NCBI RefSeq assembly: GCF_945873775.1
Contig: NZ_CAMCEC010000007.1
Coordinates: 1-64,000 of the forward strand
Length of the DNA: 64,000 nt
Origin: an uncultured Treponema sp.
GTDB taxonomy: Bacteria; Spirochaetota; Spirochaetia; Treponematales; Treponemataceae
Direction of reading: 5' to 3'
Shown: positions 34,547-42,966 of the stretch, one piece after another
How the letters are laid out: each line of letters opens with the position of its first letter
How positions within the stretch are numbered: the first letter of the stretch is position 1
Position numbers and translations under genes: made by a program
Notes under the pieces: generated by a model
The model's input: the letters and a program-made list of their open reading frames with translations, nothing else
The model's database searches: none
What the model was told of the DNA's origin: nothing

Positions 34547-34996
34547 TTATTTTTTAATCCAAGCAGAAAGCTCACCATCACCATCAATAGAACTCATTGT
34601 ATTTCCATTGATTGTAGCTTTCAAAACAAAATAAGAAGCATATTCTGCAGGAACATCAACAAGGTCTAATGATTCAGAATCATCAAGCACGCCTTTTACA
34701 ATCTTCTTTATTGTTATTACAATATTTCCATCTTTTGTAGTATCGCCAGTATAAGTTCCTGTTGCAAAATTAATATTTACTCCTTCAGAAGAGTCTACTA
34801 CTTTAAATGTGCTGTCATCATAGAAATAAATTGTTTCTGTCATAACAGAATCATCATCTTCATCCACTTCTTGAGTGTACCAAGTTGTTACAACGCTTGG
34901 ATCGTCGTCGTCATCATCGTCATCTTTGCAGCCTACAAATGCAATCGCAAGAACCATAGCCGCCAATACAGCTGAAATTTTAGCAAACTTTCTCAT
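34547..34996 (-). CDS. Small lipoprotein with poly-Asp linker
   Basis: A 149-residue lipoprotein. The signal peptide ends with lipobox FVGC, directly followed by K and eight Asp. The rest, WYTQEVDEDDDSVMTETIYFYDDSTFKVVDSS..., VNINFATGTYTGDTTKDGNIVITI and the C-terminal YFVLKATINGNTM, looks like the beta structure of a lipocalin-like domain (DUF4923/DUF5640 type), common in secreted proteins of anaerobes. AGGAG precedes ATG 34996. Expression is probably set by the G9-containing promoter upstream. Ligand unknown. Confidence 0.8.
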   Translation of the reverse strand: MRKFAKISAVLAAMVLAIAFVGCKDDDDDDDDPSVVTTWYTQEVDEDDDSVMTETIYFYDDSTFKVVDSSEGVNINFATGTYTGDTTKDGNIVITIKKIVKGVLDDSESLDLVDVPAEYASYFVLKATINGNTMSSIDGDGELSAWIKK

Positions 34997-35047
34997 AAGT
35001 TTACTCCTTTAAAAATAGATTACGCTGAAAAAAATTCAGCAGCCTCC

Positions 35048-35074
35048 ATTGTACCCCCCCCCGGGATTTGTCAA
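35048..35074 (-). promoter_or_regulatory. Promoter with G9 tract in the -35/-10 spacer
   Basis: On the minus strand TTGACA (35074-35069), spacer AATCCC plus nine G (35068-35054), then TACAAT (35053-35048). The spacer is 15 bases with G9 and would be 17 with G11, so tract slippage should tune promoter strength. The ATG of the lipoprotein is about 50 bases downstream, giving a start site near 35041. Confidence 0.8.
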
Positions 35075-35122
35075 GTACTTTTATAAATTTTTGTTAAATT
35101 TTTTCTGATGCAATTTTTATAG

Positions 35123-35150
35123 GATTATCGGGTCAAGCCCGACAATGACG
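35123..35150. repeat. Half element, hairpin 2 of the TGTCAT family, copy f
   Basis: GATTATCGGG-TCAA-GCCCGACAATGACG is nearly the same hairpin as in copy b. There is no hairpin 1; it is a solo half. Confidence 0.55.
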
Positions 35151-35258
35151 ACATCTGTTCCTGCAATTTCCTTGGTACTGACAATTTTTCCCCTAAACAA
35201 CCGCTTTGTTTTTTCCGAAAATCAGAACAAGGGAATCTTTTTATTCAGAGGGTGCAAT

Positions 35259-36929
35259 ATGAAGTCTATTGGAATAAAACTCGCAGACGGAACTTTCTAT
35301 CCGCTTTTGGAAGAAGGCAATCCAGAAAAGAAAACTATTGACTTGACAACGGTCATGGACAACCAGACAAAAGTTCAGGTCGATGTATATAGAACAGAAA
35401 CTGGAACGCTCGAAGGCGCAGAATATGTTGATACGCTTGAAATTACAAATTTGAATCCGCATCAGAACGGAGAGCCAACTTTGTGCCTTGCAATCGACGT
35501 GGACAAAAACAACGAGCTTTCCGCAGAAATCCGCGACCTTGAAACTGGAAAGAAAAGCGAAATCCAAGTTACCCTCGCATCCCGCACTCATTCAGAGGCA
35601 AACCAGCCAGAAAAAATTCCCCAGGAAGAAGAACCGCCAGTTACAATTTCTGACAGCGATCTTGCGAATGCAGGACTTGCAGATTTTGTTGCAGAACAGG
35701 CAAAAAAAACAAATGACGATGACTTTCATTTTGATGACCTGAATAATTCAGAGCCTCAGACTGAGCCAGAATCTTCCGCAGATGAAGAAATTTTTGGCAA
35801 GGACAGTTTGGATCTTCCAGAATTTCCTTCAGATGCAAATGAAGAAATTTCTGCGGATTCATTTCTTGATGAAGATGATGACAAAACTTTCGTGCCGGAC
35901 AACACAAAGCTTCATCCTGAAATTGAAGAAATGGAAAATTTTGAAACAGAAATTTTTGAAGAGCCAGACACAGACATTCAGGAAGAATTTACAGACGAGC
36001 CTATAGAAGCAGAAGAACAAGAAATTCCAGAGCAGGAAATTTCAGAAATTCCTTCAGAAGAAAATGTGATTGACGTTGACCACACAGAAGTTGAAGCTCC
36101 TGATGACCAGACAGAAATAAACGGTCTGCCGGATTTTGACAGCACGGAATCAGTTGAAGACGAAGAGCCAGCAGAACCGGCAGAGCCTGAAACTCAAGTT
36201 TCCGAAGAAAACAACGAGCTGCCTGATTTTGATGACACAGAATTTTCGCTTCCAGATTTTGAGGATGAAAAAACAGAAGAGCCTCTTTCTGATGATGATT
36301 TTTCTCTTCCACCGGAATTTGATGATGAGCCAGAAATTCCGCAAGAAAACGAAGAGCAGCCAAAAGATCCGACATTTCAGCCAAACACAAATATGTTCAG
36401 CAATCTTTACGACAAAGAAACAATGCAAGGCTCCTCATCTTCATACAGCGAAGAAGACGAAATAAAAAGAAAAACAAAAGCGCCAGTAATAATCTGCGTA
36501 GTCTGCGCAATAATCTGCGTGATTGCGGCTCTCCTTGTGCTTTTTGTAATTCCTTCCAAGCTGAATATTTTTGGAAAGCACACTGAAAAAATTTCTGAGC
36601 AGGAACAAGTAACAAATCTTCCTTCTGAAGAAATTAATCAGCAAACAGAAATCGCAGAGCTTCCGCCTGAACCAGAGCCAATTCCTGCAAAAGAAGATGA
36701 AATTGTAATTGCAGAAATTCCTGAAGCTGTTGTGCCAGAACCGCCAGCTCCGGCTCCAGAACCAATTGAAGACATCCGCTACAAAATTGTCTGGGGAGAC
36801 ACTTTGTGGGACATTTCAAATGCCTACTATAAAACTCCATGGAAATACAAGCGGATTGCAAATTACAACGGCATAAAAAATCCTGACCATATTATTTCAG
36901 GACACTGGATTCTTATTCCGGCGGAGTAA
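35259..36929 (+). CDS. Hsp70-substrate-domain/LysM membrane protein
   Basis: A 556-residue protein with an unusual architecture. Residues 1-115 resemble the beta substrate-binding domain of DnaK (VQVDVYRTETGTLEGAEYVDTLEITNL...GEPTLCLAIDVDKNNELSAEIRDLETG) without an ATPase. Residues 120-405 are a very acidic linker, low in complexity, with repeats of LPDFD and similar. One transmembrane helix follows at about 410-435 (VIICVVCAIICVIAALLVLFVI), then a Pro/Glu stretch and a C-terminal LysM domain (IVWGDTLWDISNAYY...ILIPAE). The N-terminus is cytosolic and LysM periplasmic by inference. GAGGGT precedes ATG 35259. It is followed by the transglycosylase. Confidence 0.8.
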   Translation: MKSIGIKLADGTFYPLLEEGNPEKKTIDLTTVMDNQTKVQVDVYRTETGTLEGAEYVDTLEITNLNPHQNGEPTLCLAIDVDKNNELSAEIRDLETGKKSEIQVTLASRTHSEANQPEKIPQEEEPPVTISDSDLANAGLADFVAEQAKKTNDDDFHFDDLNNSEPQTEPESSADEEIFGKDSLDLPEFPSDANEEISADSFLDEDDDKTFVPDNTKLHPEIEEMENFETEIFEEPDTDIQEEFTDEPIEAEEQEIPEQEISEIPSEENVIDVDHTEVEAPDDQTEINGLPDFDSTESVEDEEPAEPAEPETQVSEENNELPDFDDTEFSLPDFEDEKTEEPLSDDDFSLPPEFDDEPEIPQENEEQPKDPTFQPNTNMFSNLYDKETMQGSSSSYSEEDEIKRKTKAPVIICVVCAIICVIAALLVLFVIPSKLNIFGKHTEKISEQEQVTNLPSEEINQQTEIAELPPEPEPIPAKEDEIVIAEIPEAVVPEPPAPAPEPIEDIRYKIVWGDTLWDISNAYYKTPWKYKRIANYNGIKNPDHIISGHWILIPAE

Positions 36930-36959
36930 TTTTTTGGCATTTAGCTTTTTATATTATTG

Positions 36960-38996
36960 ATGAAAAAAATACGTGTATTTATTTCCTGCCTGATTGTCTT
37001 AGTGAGCTTTACAGGATTTGGATGCGCACAAAATAATTCTCTGCAAAAAAAGTATGGTCAAGATTCCGCATATTTTATGGCACTTCTTTCTCTTGAAAAC
37101 GGAAATGAGCGTCAGGCGGAACATCTTTTAAAACAAGCTGAAAAAAAAGCGTCTCCATTAATTGCAAGACGTTCAATGGAAAAACTTTCACAGTTTGGAA
37201 ATGTTCAGGAACGCATAAACAGAAGCTACAGTTTATACAAAAAATTTCCAGATGAAGAAACCAAACTTGCAGTCGCAAAAGAATTTTTTAAAAACAAAGA
37301 ATATGCAAGAGTAATCCGCCTCACAGAAAAAATCGATTTGAAAAGCTGCCTGAATGAAACCGCATATTACAGGCTTTCTTCAATGCAGAAAAAAAATGAC
37401 TCAAGATTCAGCAAGGATTTTTTTGAGTGGTGCGTTTCAAGAACATTTTCTGATTTACATTACAAGCTTTTTTGCGAAACATTCAAATCCGAAGAAACAG
37501 AAGAATCAAATGTTATTCAGTTGCGTGCTGATATTTTTACAAAAAATTATGTCGCCGCATATTCAAATGCAAAATCAATTCTTGAAAATAAAAAATTTCT
37601 TTTGCCGCAAATTTTAAGCGATGCAGGAAAAGTGTTTTTGTACGGCTCAAACAATTTTTTTTCAAATGCACTTTATCTTGATTCCATAAAAAAGAATTTG
37701 CCGGACGACTGCAAATTTTATGCCAGTTTTTATTCAGGACGGCTTTACGACAAAGCTGATTCCTACAAAACAAGAGCACTGAACAGATTTGTTTTTGCAA
37801 TGCAGGAATCTTTATCAGACGGAAATTTTGACAACGCGCTTTGGTATTATTTAAATTGCCTTTTAAAAATTTCAGTTCCAAGAACAATCGATGCAATTGA
37901 GCAATATAGAGGCGAATGGAAAAATCCTTCTTACTTTGATGATTTTTTTGAAACGCTTTCTGTGCGGCTTCTTTCACTTCATGCTTGGAATGATTTTTTT
38001 AAAACCGCAGATTTAATTTATGGAAAAGCAAGTCCGGAAATTTCTGCAAAGTATTCATACATTTCCGCCCGGCTCATTCAGGAAAATTTTATAAAGCCTT
38101 CAAAAGAAAAATCAGGAGAAGAGCAAAGACTTTTTTCGCAGGCACTTCAAAGCGGAAGCGACTTGTACTACAGATTTCTTGCAATAAAAAATTTGGAGCT
38201 GGACAAAACAAAAGCAGAAGAAATTATTTTTTCCGCGGGAAACAAAAAAGAAATTCAGCCAGATTCAAAAGCAGAAAAACTTTTGCTTGGCTATGCGGAT
38301 TTCGGACTTAAAGAATTTATTTATCCTGAATATCAAAGGCTTCAAGACAAAATCGGAATGGAATGCACGGAAAAAATTGCAGAGTTTTTAAGCCAGTGCG
38401 GAAAAGAACAAGAAAGCATCCGAATTGCTTCCCGAAGGTTGTTTTCAAAAGATCAGGATTTTCAAAAAAAACTTCTGGAGCTTTCATTTCCGCAGTATTT
38501 TAAAGAGAGCGTTCAAAAATATTGCCAGGATTTTTCGCAGCCGGAATATCTTCTTTACGGACTAATCAGAAGCGAAAGTTTTTTTAATCCGAATGCAAAA
38601 AGCAATGCAGGCGCAAAAGGCCTTACGCAACTTATGGAAGGAACTGCCGCGGATGTTGCACGAAAACTTAAAGTGGCGCAATTCGATTTAACAGACAGCG
38701 CGACAAATATAAGGTTTGGCTCATTTTATCTTGAAGAACTTAGGCGCAGGCTTGACGGCTCTTCCATACTTGCAATTCTTTCTTACAACGGCGGAATCTC
38801 AAGAGTTCGTTCCTGGGTAAAAAGCGCGAATCTTGAATTCGGAACTTCAGCCTTGCCACGGGATTTATTTTTAGAAGCGATTCCATTTTCAGAAACAAGA
38901 GAATACGGACGCAAAGTTGTTTCAGCGGCGGCAATGTACGGTTATCTTTACTACGGACTAAGCACATCGCAAGTTGTTGAAGAAATTATGAAATGA
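36960..38996 (+). CDS. Soluble-type lytic transglycosylase, membrane-linked
   Basis: A 678-residue peptidoglycan lyase of the Slt70 type. The N-terminal signal ends in GFGC (possible lipobox), a long helical superhelix follows, and the SLT domain is at about 530-670: LLYGLIRSESFFNPNAKSNAGAKGLTQLMEGTAADVA (catalytic Glu in RSES) and ILAILSYNGGISRVRSWV. It would trim peptidoglycan during growth or flagellum insertion. No ribosome-binding site is clear; ATG 36960 is used over the preceding TTG. It lies 30 bases after the LysM protein, which also binds the wall, so an operon is likely. Confidence 0.88.
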   Translation: MKKIRVFISCLIVLVSFTGFGCAQNNSLQKKYGQDSAYFMALLSLENGNERQAEHLLKQAEKKASPLIARRSMEKLSQFGNVQERINRSYSLYKKFPDEETKLAVAKEFFKNKEYARVIRLTEKIDLKSCLNETAYYRLSSMQKKNDSRFSKDFFEWCVSRTFSDLHYKLFCETFKSEETEESNVIQLRADIFTKNYVAAYSNAKSILENKKFLLPQILSDAGKVFLYGSNNFFSNALYLDSIKKNLPDDCKFYASFYSGRLYDKADSYKTRALNRFVFAMQESLSDGNFDNALWYYLNCLLKISVPRTIDAIEQYRGEWKNPSYFDDFFETLSVRLLSLHAWNDFFKTADLIYGKASPEISAKYSYISARLIQENFIKPSKEKSGEEQRLFSQALQSGSDLYYRFLAIKNLELDKTKAEEIIFSAGNKKEIQPDSKAEKLLLGYADFGLKEFIYPEYQRLQDKIGMECTEKIAEFLSQCGKEQESIRIASRRLFSKDQDFQKKLLELSFPQYFKESVQKYCQDFSQPEYLLYGLIRSESFFNPNAKSNAGAKGLTQLMEGTAADVARKLKVAQFDLTDSATNIRFGSFYLEELRRRLDGSSILAILSYNGGISRVRSWVKSANLEFGTSALPRDLFLEAIPFSETREYGRKVVSAAAMYGYLYYGLSTSQVVEEIMK

Positions 38997-39072
38997 AACT
39001 AGAATACATTTCGCTTTTAAAAAATTCTAAAATTTTTCAATTCCTTTTAATTTTATAAACGGAGACAAAATT

Positions 39073-40803
39073 ATGACTGACCCGTTTGCACAGGTTCTGC
39101 CGCAGGCATTTCATTTTTCGCATTTGCAAGGAACACAGTTTGTTCTTTTGCTCGGAATCATTATGTTCTTTGGCGCGCTCGGCGGACGCATTTTTCAAAA
39201 ACTGAAAATTCCGCAGGTCGTAGGATATATTGTAATCGGAATTTTAATCGGCTCTTCAGGCTTTCAAATTCTTCGGATTGAAACAATCATCGCATTAAAT
39301 CCAGTAAACACAATCGCGCTTTCTTTAATAGGATTTTTAATCGGCGCAGAACTAAAAATCGATGTAATAAAAAAATACGGCAAGCAGTTCGTTGGAATTT
39401 TAATTGGCGAATCTGTAACTCCATTTTTTGTTGTTGGATTTTTTGTTACTTTAGTCGCATACATTTTTATGAAAGATTTCAAAACTGCAATTTCTTTCGG
39501 ACTGATTCTTGGAGCAATATGCGCGGCAACAGCACCGGCGGCAACAACTGATGTTTTAAAAGAATACAGAACACGCGGACCTTTAACAACAACAACTCTT
39601 GGAATTGTCGCAATGGATGATGCGGTTGCGCTGATTTTGTACGCAGTTGCATCTACGGTTGTTTCACCTTTGCTTGGCGGACAAGGGCAGTCGTTTGGAA
39701 TGCAGATGCTGAATATTGCAAAAGACATCTTCGGTTCTATTATAGCCGGAAGCATTTTTGGCGCGCTTGTAACTTTTGTTGTAAAAAATCTTATGAAAGA
39801 TGAAGGCAGAGTTCTTTCGTTCGGACTTGGAGGACTTTTTCTTTCCACAGGAGTCTGCATAATTTTAGGACTAGACAACATTCTTGCCGCAATGTCTTTG
39901 GGATTTTTTATGGTGAACTTCGCTCCTGCAAAAACACGCCCAATATTCAGCCTTGTTGAAAAATTCACGCCGCCAATTTACGTTTTGTTTTTTGTGCTTG
40001 TTGGCGCAAAACTGAACATTTGGGTTGTTACACCAGTCTTGGGAATTCTTGCAATTGTTTATGTTTCAGGAAGAACTTTAGGCAAATCCATAGGCGCTCG
40101 TCTTGGCGCAAAGATAACAAAAGCTCCGCAGACAGTCCACGACTTTTTGCCATGGTGTCTTTTAAGCCAGGCCGGAGTCGCAATCGGACTTAGCATTGCA
40201 GCCAGCAACGATTTTGAAAATTCAATCGGGCCTTCTATAATACTTATAATCACGGCGACAACTTTTATCGTTCAGCTGATTGGTCCAGTCTGCGTAAAAC
40301 ATGGCGTTACAAAAGCCGGCGAAGTTGGTCTTGCCATAACAGAAGATGACATTTTGAAATCCTCAAAAGTAAAAGACATTACTTGGGGAAGTGAAAAAAT
40401 TTGCTGCGCCGACAGCCACGCAATTGTCAGTGAAACAGAAAAAATCTGCCATATACTTAAAAATTTTGAAACTCACCACAACCAGTCATTTGCAGTCGCT
40501 TCAAGTGAATCTGGAAAACTTTCCGGCATAATCACGCTTGAGCATTTAAAAGAAACTCTCATGATTGGAGAATTTGCAGACACACTTCTCGCTGTTGACA
40601 TTATGGACAAACCTGTTTGCACTTGCAGCCCTGAAGATTCGCTTCCCGATGTCTATAAAAAATTCAGCGACGCAGATACGGAATCAATGCCGATTGTAGA
40701 CAACGACGGAAAGCCTCTTGGCATTATGGAAAAGTTTGCCGCTGACCATTATCTTCACACAAGAATTCTTGAAATAAACCGCAAGCTTGAAAACATGGCA
40801 TAA
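39073..40803 (+). CDS. CPA2-family cation:proton antiporter with CBS pair
   Basis: A 576-residue membrane antiporter of the KefB/GerN group. About 12 hydrophobic segments in the first 400 residues include LKIPQVVGYIVIGILIGSSG, FLIGAELKIDVIKKYGKQF, LGIVAMDDAVALILYAV (Asp pair of the ion site) and FFVLVGAKLNIWVV. Residues about 440-570 form two CBS modules (DIMDKPVCTCSPEDSLPDVYKKFSDADTESMPIVDNDGKPLGIM) that may sense adenylates. It exchanges Na or K for protons by inference. GGAG precedes the ATG. Confidence 0.88.
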   Translation: MTDPFAQVLPQAFHFSHLQGTQFVLLLGIIMFFGALGGRIFQKLKIPQVVGYIVIGILIGSSGFQILRIETIIALNPVNTIALSLIGFLIGAELKIDVIKKYGKQFVGILIGESVTPFFVVGFFVTLVAYIFMKDFKTAISFGLILGAICAATAPAATTDVLKEYRTRGPLTTTTLGIVAMDDAVALILYAVASTVVSPLLGGQGQSFGMQMLNIAKDIFGSIIAGSIFGALVTFVVKNLMKDEGRVLSFGLGGLFLSTGVCIILGLDNILAAMSLGFFMVNFAPAKTRPIFSLVEKFTPPIYVLFFVLVGAKLNIWVVTPVLGILAIVYVSGRTLGKSIGARLGAKITKAPQTVHDFLPWCLLSQAGVAIGLSIAASNDFENSIGPSIILIITATTFIVQLIGPVCVKHGVTKAGEVGLAITEDDILKSSKVKDITWGSEKICCADSHAIVSETEKICHILKNFETHHNQSFAVASSESGKLSGIITLEHLKETLMIGEFADTLLAVDIMDKPVCTCSPEDSLPDVYKKFSDADTESMPIVDNDGKPLGIMEKFAADHYLHTRILEINRKLENMA

Positions 40804-40876
40804 ACTGAAAAAGTGAATCATTGCATAAATCTGCCAAATTTTGTATCTTTAGAAAAATAAAATTTTAGAGGTAGAA

Positions 40877-41113
40877 ATGGCAGACGAAGCTCTCATTGCA
40901 AAAGTAAAAGAAACTTTGGAAGCATTCCGCCCGCAGCTTAATGCAGACGGCGGCGACATGGAATTTATAAATATCGATGATGAAAATAAAGTTCATCTAA
41001 AACTCACTGGAGCTTGCGGTTCATGTCCAATGGCAACAATGACTCTTAAAATGGGAATCGAACGCTACTTAAAAGAAACCTGCCCCGAAATTTCCGAAGT
41101 TGTACAGGACTAA
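40877..41113 (+). CDS. NifU-C-terminal-type Fe-S scaffold protein
   Basis: A 78-residue protein of the NfuA/NifU-C family, with CGSCPMATMTLKMGIERYL (the CxxC cluster ligands), preceded by VKETLEAFRPQLNADGGDMEFINID. It holds and passes on Fe-S clusters, and would serve IorA, Nth and the radical SAM enzyme here. GAGG precedes the ATG. slyD follows after three bases, so both are on one transcript. Confidence 0.92.
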   Translation: MADEALIAKVKETLEAFRPQLNADGGDMEFINIDDENKVHLKLTGACGSCPMATMTLKMGIERYLKETCPEISEVVQD

Positions 41114-41116
41114 GCG

Positions 41117-41662
41117 ATGACAGTTGAAAACGACAAATATGTTTCTATCCATTATGTATTGAAAAATGATGAAGGAGCAGTCCTCGATTCTTCCACTGAA
41201 AAAACTTTGGATTATGTTCATGGGCGTGGCTATCTTTTACCTAAGCTGGAAGAGCAGTTGGCTGGAAAAAATCCCGGAGATAAATTCAACGTAGTTCTTG
41301 AACCGAAAGACGGCTACGGAGAATATAGAAAAGAACTTGTTACAGATGTTGACCGTTCAAGTTTTGAAGACGGAGTTCCTATAGAAGTTGGAATGGCTTT
41401 TCAAGCGATGACAGCTTCCGGACCTCAAATTGTTCGTGTTACAAAAATCAGCGATGATAAAATAACAGTTGACGCAAACCATGAGCTTGCAGGAACAAGA
41501 CTTCATTTTGAAATTGAAATTGCAGACGTACGCAATGCAACAGAAGAAGAACTGAATCCTCCATCTTGCGGTTGCGGCGGAAATTGCAGCGGTGGCTGTG
41601 GAGGCGAATGTTCAGACGGAGGCTGCGGCAACTGCGATGGAAACTGTGGCTGTGAAAACTAA
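41117..41662 (+). CDS. slyD: FKBP-type peptidyl-prolyl isomerase, SlyD-like
   Basis: A 181-residue SlyD-type FKBP. The catalytic fold (VSIHYVLKNDEGAVLDSSTEKTLDYVHGRGYLLPKLEEQLAGKNPGDKFNVVL) is interrupted by the IF chaperone insert, and DANHELAGTRLHFEIEI ends it. The tail of about 30 residues contains twelve Cys in CG.CG.C patterns, a metal (Ni, Zn, Cu) binding region. It probably folds proteins and delivers nickel or zinc. It overlaps the convergent shikimate-kinase-like gene by four bases. Confidence 0.9.
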   Translation: MTVENDKYVSIHYVLKNDEGAVLDSSTEKTLDYVHGRGYLLPKLEEQLAGKNPGDKFNVVLEPKDGYGEYRKELVTDVDRSSFEDGVPIEVGMAFQAMTASGPQIVRVTKISDDKITVDANHELAGTRLHFEIEIADVRNATEEELNPPSCGCGGNCSGGCGGECSDGGCGNCDGNCGCEN

Positions 41663-42234
41663 ACTTTAGAAGAAACAGCCTCTATTATTTTTGCAGCGTT
41701 TGATTCTTTTGAAGAGCCGGACATATCAATAACAACATCAGCCAGCTGTTCATAAATACATTCACGTTCAATAAAAAAGTCATGGAAAATTTTTTTTGCA
41801 TCGGCTATTGAACGTGGATTTTTTTTTGCAATAAAAGCAGGAACATTTGAAAGAGTTCCATCTTGAGCAACAGAAATTTCCCTTAAAACACGAAAACTGG
41901 CAATTCTTTCTGGAGTCTTTAAAAAAACAAATGTTCCTATTTTTCTTAAAACATCGAGAGCTTTTTTATTTCCGCAGATTCCGCCGCCAGTCGCTATAAC
42001 CGCATTTTTTTCAGCAGAAGAATTTATTTTTTCAAGCAAAAATGAACAGGCTTTTTCTTCAACATCTTGAAAACCTTCGTTTCCAAATTTTGTGTAAATC
42101 TGCCGCGGAGTTTTTCCTGTCATTTCTAAAATCACATCGTCCGTGTCAAAAAAAGGCACTGAAAGTTTTTTGCTTATTATGCGGCCTTGAGTTGATTTTC
42201 CGCAGTGCTTAATGCCCATTAAAACTATGCTCAT
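41659..42234 (-). CDS. aroK: Shikimate-kinase-like protein
   Basis: A 191-residue P-loop kinase of the shikimate kinase family. Walker A GIKHCGKST, FFDTDDVILEMTGKTPRQIY, and the GGG motif ATGGGICGN are present. The shikimate-binding Arg of the FRxxE motif is replaced by Gln (FQDVEE), so substrate may differ. Last gene of a tight minus-strand run; GGAG precedes ATG. The LID region FRVLREIS retains Arg residues. Confidence 0.75.
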   Translation of the reverse strand: MSIVLMGIKHCGKSTQGRIISKKLSVPFFDTDDVILEMTGKTPRQIYTKFGNEGFQDVEEKACSFLLEKINSSAEKNAVIATGGGICGNKKALDVLRKIGTFVFLKTPERIASFRVLREISVAQDGTLSNVPAFIAKKNPRSIADAKKIFHDFFIERECIYEQLADVVIDMSGSSKESNAAKIIEAVSSKV

Positions 42235-42237
42235 TTT

Positions 42238-42960
42238 TCAGCTCCGGTAAATTAAAAAAATTGCTGGAACTTTATTTATAGGAGGCTCGCTTGCTTTTTT
42301 CCATTCAGCCACAGAAAGCGTCCTGATAAATTCCTGCTCAGTTGTAAGACCTGCCGCAACACAAACGCGGGTTTCATTCCGGCACGAATTCAAAATAGAT
42401 TCCAGCATTTTTAAATTTCTATATGGAGCTTCTATAAAAAGCTGCGTCTGCTTTTCGTTCCAAGCGCGGTTTTCAAGCTGCCGTATTTTTGCGGCGCGTT
42501 CATTCGGCTTAACAGGAAGATAACCGTTAAATGCAAAGCTCTGGCCATTCAATCCGCTTGCCATTACAGCCATAATCATCGAAGACGGTCCGGAAAGCGG
42601 AACAACCTTCAAGCCTTTTTTTTGCGCCATTTCAACAACAGCAGCTCCAGGGTCGGCAACAGCAGGACATCCGGCTTCTGAAATAATTCCCATCGGAAGT
42701 TTTTTCTTTAAAAGCGGATCAAGATAATTTGAAATTCTTGCAAGGTCTGAATGCTCGTTAAGCTCAAGAAATTCAAGCGAATCAATATCAATCGATGAAT
42801 CAGCAAGCTTTAAGAAACGGATTGCAGAACGGCGGTTTTCAACAATAAAATTCTTTATTCCGCGGATAATTTTGCGGTTGTATTCAGGCAGAACTTTCTG
42901 ATATTCGGTTTCACCCAAAGTTACAGGAATAAGATAAAGCGCAGGCTCAATTTTTTCCAT
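42238..42960 (-). CDS. SAM-dependent methyltransferase, RsmI/YraL-type fold
   Basis: A 240-residue tetrapyrrole-methylase-fold protein. YLIPVTLGE opens it, MGIISEAGCPAVADPGAAVVEMAQKKGLKVVPLSGPSSMIMAVMASGLNGQSFAFNGYLPVKPNER is the long core with the AdoMet loop, and LFIEAPYRNLKMLESIL follows. The RsmI group methylates 16S rRNA C1402; this protein is a related but shorter-N variant, so the target is inferred. It starts six bases after the TraB-type gene. Confidence 0.85.
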   Translation of the reverse strand: MEKIEPALYLIPVTLGETEYQKVLPEYNRKIIRGIKNFIVENRRSAIRFLKLADSSIDIDSLEFLELNEHSDLARISNYLDPLLKKKLPMGIISEAGCPAVADPGAAVVEMAQKKGLKVVPLSGPSSMIMAVMASGLNGQSFAFNGYLPVKPNERAAKIRQLENRAWNEKQTQLFIEAPYRNLKMLESILNSCRNETRVCVAAGLTTEQEFIRTLSVAEWKKASEPPINKVPAIFLIYRS

Positions 42961-42966
42961 TGCAAA

